From: Deltaproteobacteria bacterium
Lineage (GTDB): Bacteria; Myxococcota_A; Polyangia; Polyangiales; Houyiibacteriaceae
NCBI GenBank assembly: GCA_003647035.1
Contig: QMMB01000059.1
Span: 1 to 11,025, forward strand
Direction: 5' to 3'
Length of the DNA stretch: 11,025 nucleotides
Shown here: positions 6,056 through 11,025 of the stretch, piece after piece
How the letters are laid out: every line of letters begins with the position of its first letter
Numbering within the stretch: the stretch's first letter is position 1
Program-made: the position numbers and the translations under genes
The notes under the pieces: model-generated
Told to the model about the DNA's origin: nothing
The model's database searches: none
Seen by the model: only the letters and a program-made list of their open reading frames with translations

Positions 6056-7183
6056 TTACTCTTCGGTCACCTCGACGGGCTCGCGAGGCTCGTCGCGCCG
6101 GATCGAGTAGCGCACCAGCGCCCGAAGGATGTCGTTGCGCTCGAGGTCGCCAACCAATCGCTTGATGTCCTCGTAGATCGACGGGTCGGTCAGTAGTGCG
6201 CCGATAGTACCCTTGCCCTCGCGTGCCTCTTTGGTGAGGAAGGCGATGTCGTCGCTGGCGTTCTGCAGGTTGTCCATGAACGAATCGCCCAGTTCGCCGT
6301 AGATCAGTTGATTGACGGCGCCGTCACCCTCGCGGACGTCGGTCAGGATGGTATTGAGTTGGGCAAAGGTGTCGCGGATGTTCCGAATCGCCTCGGTGCC
6401 TTCGGTCCCGTAGATCAATGCGTGTGCCGTGCCGTCGTTCGTCTGGATGTCCTCGGTGATTTGATTGAGGTTCTTTCCGAGCGCCGCCACTTGCTTGCCA
6501 GCGGCGCGCAGCTCTTTCACAGCGCCCTTCACGTCGCGCCCAAGCTCGGCGTCGTGCATCAGGCGCCCGATGGTCCCGTCCCCGCTTGCGATCATGCCAG
6601 TCGCTTTGGCTAGATTCCGCGCGGTTTCCTTGAGGTCTTCCGAAAACTCTTGGTCGGCGAAGGGGTCGGTGGCGAGCCGTAGGTTGTGCGCCGTCCCCTC
6701 GGCCTCGATCAACGTGCGCTCGGCCAAGGCCATGATGCCGCCACCGACCGAGGGCGGGATGGGCTCGTCTGGATCCCATTCGGGGTACTCATCGGAACCG
6801 ACCCCGATCTCGATGATGCGGTCTCCGAGGAGGCCTTTACTCCCGATCGCGGCAAAGCTCGGTTTCGGTTCCACGCCGTCGACGTCAATGCCCGGCTCGC
6901 CGCGAATCAAGTGGGTGGCATCGTCGATGACGCGGAAGTAGACCTCGATTCGACCGGACTCGCCTATGACGACCTCGCTCACCGAGCCGACGTTCACGCC
7001 GGCCACCCGAACGGTGTTGCCCTTCTGCAGACCGCCGACATCTTCGAAGACCGCGTAGTAGGTCGTCTTCGAGGCGAAGATGTTTTCCTGAGCGCCGATC
7101 GCAAAGGCGATGCTCGTGCCGATCACCAGGGCGACCACTACAAAAATGCCAACGCGAAGGCGAGTACCGGCGGTCGTCTTCAT
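6056..7183 (-). CDS. mlaD: MCE-domain protein, MlaD-like, with repeat-bearing tail (375 aa)
   Basis: Membrane-anchored substrate-binding part of an Mla/MCE lipid transporter, acting in the periplasm between inner and outer membranes. An N-terminal membrane anchor covers about 10-30. The MCE domain covers about 40-128, with YYAVFEDVGGLQKGNTVRVAG (42-62) and LLGDRIIEI (118-126). The remaining 250 residues are mostly helical and carry five copies of a degenerate motif, roughly [G/N/E]xGT followed by a hydrophobic L/I and an acidic stretch: starts near 161, 200, 248, 286 and 323 (for example GDGTIGRL and GKGTIGALL). The spacing of 37-48 residues suggests a repeated helical unit that could extend a tube or coiled coil. 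The tail ends in a charged stretch. ATG start 15 bases after the ATPase stop; thyA begins 4 bases downstream. E. coli MlaD is about 183 aa, so this is a long-tailed variant. The symbol is by similarity only. Confidence 0.9.
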   Translation of the reverse strand: MKTTAGTRLRVGIFVVVALVIGTSIAFAIGAQENIFASKTTYYAVFEDVGGLQKGNTVRVAGVNVGSVSEVVIGESGRIEVYFRVIDDATHLIRGEPGIDVDGVEPKPSFAAIGSKGLLGDRIIEIGVGSDEYPEWDPDEPIPPSVGGGIMALAERTLIEAEGTAHNLRLATDPFADQEFSEDLKETARNLAKATGMIASGDGTIGRLMHDAELGRDVKGAVKELRAAGKQVAALGKNLNQITEDIQTNDGTAHALIYGTEGTEAIRNIRDTFAQLNTILTDVREGDGAVNQLIYGELGDSFMDNLQNASDDIAFLTKEAREGKGTIGALLTDPSIYEDIKRLVGDLERNDILRALVRYSIRRDEPREPVEVTEE

Positions 7184-7198
7184 CTGTTGCCCAGCCCC

Positions 7199-7972
7199 CT
7201 ACCCAGCACTCCTTAGCAGAGTTTCGGTGTCCTCGTCGACCGGAGCGTTGCCTTCGAGGAAGTCACGGACTTGCGGGTTGTCCGCGTTCCGGAGCTCGTC
7301 CGGCGTCCCGGAGAAGATCACGAAACCTCCGTGGATCATGGCGATGCGGTCGCTGATGGCCAGGGCGGTATCCATGTCGTGCGTCACTACGATCGAGGTC
7401 ACGTCGATGGTTTCGTTCAGATACTGAATTAGATCGGCGATGCGGGTGACGTTGATCGGATCGAGCCCGGTCGTCGGCTCGTCGTAGAGCAGGACCTCCG
7501 GCCGGATCGCAAGGGCCCTCGCCAGCGAGACCCGCTTCTTCATGCCGGCGGACAAGTCCGTGGGCGTGATTTCTTCGGTGCCAGGGAGCCCCACGTAGGT
7601 CAGCGACTCGCGGACGCGCTCGGAGATCTGTGTCTCGGTCATGTCGAGCTGTTCGCGGAGACCGTACGCGACGTTCTCCTTGGTGTTGAGCGAGTCGAAA
7701 AGCGCGCCGGCCTGGAACAGCATCGCCACCCGCCGGCGGACGGGGGACCACTGCGCCTCCGTCATTCCCGAAATTTCCTGGCCGTCGAAGCAAATGCTGC
7801 CGCCATCGACGTCGAGCAGCCCGATCAGCATCTTGAGGAGGACGCTCTTGCCCTGACCGGAGCCGCCAATGATCGTCAGCACCTCGTGCTCGTGGATTTC
7901 GAGGTTCAGGTCTCGATACACCACCTTCGCACCAAAGGCCTTCTTGACCCCTCGAAATTCGATGAGCGCCAT
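7199..7972 (-). CDS. mlaF: ABC transporter ATPase, MlaF-like (257 aa)
   Basis: Cytoplasmic ATPase that should power lipid transport by an MlaE/MlaD-type complex. Walker A is GGSGQGKS (36-43), the Q-loop Gln is Q87, the signature is LSAGMKKRV (140-148, with Ala where LSGGM is usual), Walker B is LLYDEP (161-166, catalytic E165), the D-loop is GLDP (169-172) and the switch His is H198 in VVTHDM. A Met after the signature Gly and the VLLKMLIGLL stretch after Walker A are typical of MlaF-type ATPases. The MCE gene follows 15 bases downstream, which confirms the assignment. The permease gene mlaE, normally adjacent, is absent: the gene upstream of the ATPase is on the opposite strand. ATG start without a clear Shine-Dalgarno site. 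It is the first gene of the mlaF-mlaD-thyA-folA unit. Confidence 0.93.
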   Translation of the reverse strand: MALIEFRGVKKAFGAKVVYRDLNLEIHEHEVLTIIGGSGQGKSVLLKMLIGLLDVDGGSICFDGQEISGMTEAQWSPVRRRVAMLFQAGALFDSLNTKENVAYGLREQLDMTETQISERVRESLTYVGLPGTEEITPTDLSAGMKKRVSLARALAIRPEVLLYDEPTTGLDPINVTRIADLIQYLNETIDVTSIVVTHDMDTALAISDRIAMIHGGFVIFSGTPDELRNADNPQVRDFLEGNAPVDEDTETLLRSAG

Positions 7973-8022
7973 CGGTCCGACTTTAGTTGGGGTTGCCTGG
8001 CTCGTCGACTACTGTAGCGGCC
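7973..8022. promoter_or_regulatory. Divergent intergenic region (mlaF / lipoprotein)
   Basis: These 50 bases separate two divergent start codons and must contain, or lie close to, promoters for both. I see no convincing -35/-10 pair for either direction. TACAGT on the minus strand (plus-strand 8011-8016) is a possible -10 for mlaF, but it has no matching -35 upstream. Confidence 0.3.
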
Positions 8023-8640
8023 ATGGGCCATGGTCTTCGGGGGGTCGGTCTTTGCGCCCAGGTACTGGCACTCGTGGCGCTGGCTGGTTGTACCGCCAAG
8101 GCCGAGGCCGTCCGTGCCGCGCAGCCCTACATCGAGAACTTCGGTGAACTGCGATTGCGGGCCTCGAGCCTCCTCGAGTTGCGCGCCGATGTCCGGCGAC
8201 AGCGCCTCCTCGTTGCGGCCATGAACGGTGACGAGGAATCGCTTCCGCCCAATCTCAAGCCACTCCTGCAACGGATGCGTGCCGACAGGGTGGAAGTCAC
8301 AGACGAGCTGCTGGAGCACGGCGAGGCGGTGTTCTGGCGGATGCTCGACTATGCCTTCTCGGAGAACCCAAACGTGCTTCAAGGGGAGATTGTTTTTCTC
8401 GAAAAGGATGGGTCCACGTCGATCATGCGGCATCCGCGTGAACGCGAGTTGCCCGTCGGTCTCAGGTGGTACGGCTTGCGTCAGCAGCGCACATTCACCG
8501 GGTTGGCCAATTGTGTGACCGATGAGGGGTCTGAGCCGTGGGTGCTGGTGCAGCGTCGCGACAGGGACTATCCGGGCAGCGCGGGGTTGAGCGTTGCCTA
8601 TCGGCGCACGCCGGTGGAGGTCACTGGGGACCCAGCGTGA
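8023..8640 (+). CDS. Predicted lipoprotein of unknown function (205 aa)
   Basis: A lipoprotein signal peptide is visible: hydrophobic residues about 8-21 and a lipobox ending LAGC, so C23 is the likely lipidated residue. The mature part is probably exported to the periplasm or outer membrane. It is mixed alpha/beta, with an Arg/Leu/Glu-rich helical segment (about 40-110), then a more beta-like part (EIVFLEKDGSTSI at 122-134, EPWVLVQRRD at 171-180). I recognise no domain. I chose ATG 8023 because it gives a standard signal; an upstream in-frame TTG at 7987 would lengthen it by 12 residues. No clear Shine-Dalgarno site. It diverges from mlaF, and its last 20 bases overlap the end of the convergent membrane-protein gene. 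A link to lipid transport is possible from position alone. Confidence 0.7.
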   Translation: MGHGLRGVGLCAQVLALVALAGCTAKAEAVRAAQPYIENFGELRLRASSLLELRADVRRQRLLVAAMNGDEESLPPNLKPLLQRMRADRVEVTDELLEHGEAVFWRMLDYAFSENPNVLQGEIVFLEKDGSTSIMRHPRERELPVGLRWYGLRQQRTFTGLANCVTDEGSEPWVLVQRRDRDYPGSAGLSVAYRRTPVEVTGDPA

Positions 8641-9145
8641 GATCAATGATCTGATACGGAGTCGAGTCGGGCCCACCCTCGGCGTCGAAGCATCCGACGA
8701 CCTTCATGTCGCCTGCGGAGTGCTCGAAGCACAAGGCGGGGTCCATGCCAAAACGCCTGCCAAGCTCCGCGCGATCGGCTTGAATGAGTGGAATCGCCCA
8801 GGTTTGGTCCGGCGAGGTGAGGGCCTGAAGCGTGGCTTCGTCGAGCGAGCAAGCGCGGTTGCGGGCCTCCGCGACCAAGCGTGGGTGGAACCAGGGGAGG
8901 GAGTCTTCACTGACCACCCCGTCGTTGCAGGTCTTTCGTGTCCCTTCGAGGGCACCGATGAGAATGATGCGGGAGAACCAGATCTTGGTTCCGTCTCCCT
9001 GGCCCATCACGAAGCGCAAGCCGTACGACTGCAGCCAAAAGGTGACGAGACAGCACGAGAGCACCAGGACGCCGAGGCATCCGAGGCCGACCCAGACCCC
9101 GATATTTGGCGTTGGCGTTGGCGGTTGCGGCCGGTCTTCGGTCAT
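8621..9145 (-). CDS. Single-pass membrane protein of unknown function (174 aa)
   Basis: A short Pro/Thr-rich N-terminus (residues 6-13) is followed by one hydrophobic segment (about 15-38, itself containing three Cys). A soluble domain follows, with Cys at 73, 99, 139 and 152, an even number that could form two disulfides outside the membrane. I recognise no family. Third codon positions are strongly G/C on this strand, which supports it over the long forward frame through the same bases. I prefer the ATG at 9145. An in-frame ATG at 9223 would add 26 polar residues and overlap the nuoE start, and both starts lack a clear Shine-Dalgarno site. The 3' end overlaps the convergent lipoprotein gene by 20 bases. 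Confidence 0.65.
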   Translation of the reverse strand: MTEDRPQPPTPTPNIGVWVGLGCLGVLVLSCCLVTFWLQSYGLRFVMGQGDGTKIWFSRIILIGALEGTRKTCNDGVVSEDSLPWFHPRLVAEARNRACSLDEATLQALTSPDQTWAIPLIQADRAELGRRFGMDPALCFEHSAGDMKVVGCFDAEGGPDSTPYQIIDLTLGPQ

Positions 9146-9178
9146 CAGCCAACGGGGGTTATCACTGTTCCGTCGTCC

Positions 9179-9207
9179 TTGACAGGGGAGCCCCACGGGC
9201 CTAGCGT
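9179..9207 (+). promoter_or_regulatory. Candidate promoter of the nuoEF cluster
   Basis: TTGACA at 9179-9184 is a perfect -35 match. After exactly 17 bases comes TAGCGT at 9202-9207, a 3 of 6 match to the -10 consensus. Transcription would begin about 9213-9215, leaving fewer than 10 bases before the nuoE ATG at 9222. This agrees with the lack of a Shine-Dalgarno site there and would make the mRNA nearly leaderless. Motif evidence only. Confidence 0.4.
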
Positions 9208-9221
9208 CCGCTCGCTCTGCC

Positions 9222-9860
9222 ATGGCTTTTGCCCTTACGCCGGAACGCGAAGAACAGGTCGACGAGATTTTGACCCGCTATCCCGAGCGTCGAGCAGCGC
9301 TCTTGCCGGTCCTGTGGCTTTGTCAGCGACAGAACGGATGGATTAGCCCTGAAGTCGCCGAATACGTCTCGAAGCGTCTCGAGCTCTCGACCGGGGTCAT
9401 CAAGGGTGTCGTGACATTTTACACGATGTTCTTCGACGAACCCGTCGGCGAGAATGTCGTTTGGGTCTGCCGCACGCTCTCCTGCGACCTTCGCGGGGGT
9501 AAGGCGATTCAGGATCACCTCGAGAAGAAGCTCGGCTGCAGGGCCGGGCACACCAGCGCGGATGGCAAATTCACCTTGCTCAAGGCCGAGTGTCTGGCTG
9601 CCTGCGGGCAGGCGCCCATGGTCCAAATCAATGATTATTATTACGAAAATCTCGACGTGCAGCAGTTGGATCGCATCCTCGACGTTCATGCAACGAAGGG
9701 TGGCGAGGCCGCTGCTGCAGAGTTTTCCACCTTCGCAAGCTTTGGGGCGCCGCGCGGTAGCAATGGCGGCGCCGTGACCTCTGCACCGCCTCCGCCTAGT
9801 AAGGAGGCCGTGCGGGTTGCTTCGCGGCCACCACCGGACCCGACGGGCGACGAGTCATGA
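9222..9860 (+). CDS. nuoE: NADH-quinone oxidoreductase subunit E (212 aa)
   Basis: The 24-kDa-type subunit of respiratory complex I, part of the cytoplasmic NADH-oxidising arm. It binds the [2Fe-2S] cluster N1a through C83, C88, C124 and C128 (CRTLSC and CLAAC), all present. The N-terminal helical part (about 6-65) has the usual ALLPVLWLCQRQNGWISPE pattern, and the thioredoxin-like cluster domain runs to about 155. Residues about 157-212 are an Ala/Gly/Pro-rich, probably disordered tail not needed for the fold; typical NuoE proteins are about 160-180 residues. The stop overlaps the nuoF ATG by 4 bases (ATGA). The gene begins the cluster here: nuoA-D are not upstream, where the neighbouring gene runs the other way. 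There is no clear Shine-Dalgarno site. Confidence 0.96.
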   Translation: MAFALTPEREEQVDEILTRYPERRAALLPVLWLCQRQNGWISPEVAEYVSKRLELSTGVIKGVVTFYTMFFDEPVGENVVWVCRTLSCDLRGGKAIQDHLEKKLGCRAGHTSADGKFTLLKAECLAACGQAPMVQINDYYYENLDVQQLDRILDVHATKGGEAAAAEFSTFASFGAPRGSNGGAVTSAPPPPSKEAVRVASRPPPDPTGDES

Positions 9861-11025
9861 GCAAGCCGTTGCTAACCTCCCGCTACGGCCTCGAAGAGGG
9901 CTGGAAGCTCACCAACGCGGAGCGTGCCGGCGCATACGAGGTGGCTAGGCAAGCGCTGACGGGTCGCAAGCCCGCCGAGCTCCGGGAAGAGGTCAAGAAG
10001 GCCAACATTCGCGGTCGAGGCGGCGCAGGTTTTCCCGCTGGCGTGAAGTGGGGTTTCCTCAACCGAGGGGAAGGTGAGCAGATCTACCTCGTCATCAACG
10101 CCGACGAGAGCGAGCCCGGGACCTTCAAAGACCGTAGCATCATGGATCTGGACCCTCATAGGCTCATCGAGGGAGCCATCATCTCGTGCTTCGCAATCGA
10201 CGCGCACGTGGCTTACATCTACGTGCGAGGGGAGCTGGCGTTTTCGGTGAACCGGCTCGAGGAGGCGATCGCGGAAGCGCGGCAGGCGGGCTATCTCGGC
10301 GAGCGGCCATTCGGCATCGACCATTGCATCGACGTTTACGTTCACGCCGGCGCAGGCGCGTACATCTGCGGCGAGGAGACCGCCCTACTCAACTCGCTCG
10401 AAGGACGGCGTGGCGAGCCCCGGCTCAAGCCTCCGTTTCCCGCGGTTAAAGGCGCGTTCGGCATGCCGACCATCGTCAACAACGTCGAGACGATTGCCTC
10501 CGTGCCGGACATCATCGAGATGGGCGGCGATGCCTGGTCCGCGCTCGGCCGGCTCCCAGGGGATGGTGGCGTGCGCATCTACGGGGTCAGCGGCCACGTG
10601 AAGAACCCGGGTCTCTTCGAGGCCCCCGTCGGGATCACGATGCGTGAGCTCATCGACGACTACGCAGGGGGTATGCTGGGCGGCCGCCCACTCAAGGCGG
10701 TGATCCCAGGTGGCTCGTCGACGCCGGTGCTCGATCCACAGCGCAAAGTAGAGGCACCAAACGAAGACCACCCGCTGCACAAGTGGCACGGCCAAAGCGA
10801 GATAGACGTGCCGATGGGGGTCGACACCTATCGCGCGCTCGGCACCATGCTCGGGACCTGCTGCGCCATCGTCATGGATGACACCGTCAACATGGTCGAG
10901 GCGTGCCGCAATCTGATGCGCTTCTACAAGCACGAATCGTGCGGCCAGTGCACTCCGTGTCGCGAAGGGACGGGCTGGTTGGTCGATGTGCTCGATAACC
11001 TGTGTAAGGGGCGGGGCAAGCCCGA
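9857..11025 (+). CDS. nuoF: NADH-quinone oxidoreductase subunit F, partial at window end
   Basis: The NADH- and FMN-binding 51-kDa-type subunit of complex I, which accepts hydride from NADH and passes electrons to Fe-S clusters. The first 389 codons are present; the gene runs off the right edge. Visible motifs are RGRGGAGFPAG (52-62) and NADESEPGTFKD (81-92) for the nucleotide and FMN sites, GAGAYICGEETALL (165-178), and C362-x2-C365-x2-C368 in ESCGQCTPCREGTGW. These three Cys are ligands of the N3 [4Fe-4S] cluster; the fourth should lie about 40 residues further on, outside the window. A loop at about 293-314 (charged, His-containing) looks longer than in E. coli NuoF. ATG start, overlapping nuoE by 4 bases. 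The rest of the cluster (likely nuoG and others) should follow. Confidence 0.96.
   Translation, partial: MSKPLLTSRYGLEEGWKLTNAERAGAYEVARQALTGRKPAELREEVKKANIRGRGGAGFPAGVKWGFLNRGEGEQIYLVINADESEPGTFKDRSIMDLDPHRLIEGAIISCFAIDAHVAYIYVRGELAFSVNRLEEAIAEARQAGYLGERPFGIDHCIDVYVHAGAGAYICGEETALLNSLEGRRGEPRLKPPFPAVKGAFGMPTIVNNVETIASVPDIIEMGGDAWSALGRLPGDGGVRIYGVSGHVKNPGLFEAPVGITMRELIDDYAGGMLGGRPLKAVIPGGSSTPVLDPQRKVEAPNEDHPLHKWHGQSEIDVPMGVDTYRALGTMLGTCCAIVMDDTVNMVEACRNLMRFYKHESCGQCTPCREGTGWLVDVLDNLCKGRGKP

Noticed and set aside
5632..6165. Forward reading frames opposite thyA and the MCE gene
   Set aside because: They lie on the antisense of well-recognised genes and have no recognisable protein content.
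7906..8676. Reverse reading frame (256 codons) opposite the lipoprotein gene
   Set aside because: The forward frame has a clear lipobox signal and G/C-rich third positions, and the reverse frame would overlap most of it as well as the start of mlaF.
9146..9224. ATG at 9223 (minus) as the start of the membrane protein, sharing CATG with the nuoE start
   Set aside because: It would add a polar 26-residue extension before the membrane segment and overlap the nuoE start and its promoter. The ATG at 9145 gives a normal N-terminus, although this is not certain.
8594..9346. Forward reading frame (250 codons) opposite the one-pass membrane protein
   Set aside because: Codon third positions and the membrane segment favour the reverse gene. 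The forward frame also runs into nuoE out of frame.

Overview
The window is a G+C-rich bacterial chromosome segment (about 60-65% G+C by eye). It has short intergenic gaps, GTG as well as ATG starts, and strong G/C preference at third codon positions. Three things suggest Myxococcota or another former deltaproteobacterium: a small ribbon-helix-helix protein of the KQSLYFPE type that I associate with myxobacteria, a pair of zinc-ribbon/double-FHA proteins, and an MCE protein with a long repeat-bearing tail. This is a judgement from protein style, not a database result. No tRNA, rRNA, CRISPR array, insertion sequence or phage gene is visible.

Layout. Bases 1-277 hold a terminator-like hairpin at the very start (probably ending a gene outside the window), more GC-rich inverted repeats, and a candidate promoter. 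Next come two translationally coupled forward genes (278-1066 and 1063-2169) for zinc-ribbon/tandem-FHA proteins. A reverse two-gene unit follows: a small ribbon-helix-helix regulator (3065-3265) and an alpha/beta hydrolase (2166-3053). It diverges from a forward S41 C-terminal processing protease gene (3379-4689). A reverse four-gene unit fills 4718-7972, in transcription order mlaF-like ATPase, MCE/mlaD-like protein, thyA, folA. Divergent from it is a lipoprotein gene (8023-8640). This converges on, and overlaps by 20 bases, a reverse gene for a one-pass membrane protein (8621-9145). The window closes with forward nuoE (9222-9860) and nuoF (9857 to the edge), the start of a complex I gene cluster.

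How the genes work together. ThyA makes dTMP and leaves dihydrofolate, which FolA reduces, so their coupling is functional. The ATPase and MCE protein are two parts of an Mla-type lipid transporter whose permease (MlaE) is not in the window. NuoE and NuoF are the electron-input module of NADH:quinone oxidoreductase. The FHA proteins probably bind phosphothreonine proteins, but no Ser/Thr kinase is next to them here.

Most genes are conserved housekeeping types. I do not see a clear-cut new defence or mobile system. The most unusual items are the coupled zinc-ribbon/FHA pair, the repeat-bearing MCE protein in an operon with thyA-folA and without a permease, and the ribbon-helix-helix/hydrolase unit with palindromes in its leader.
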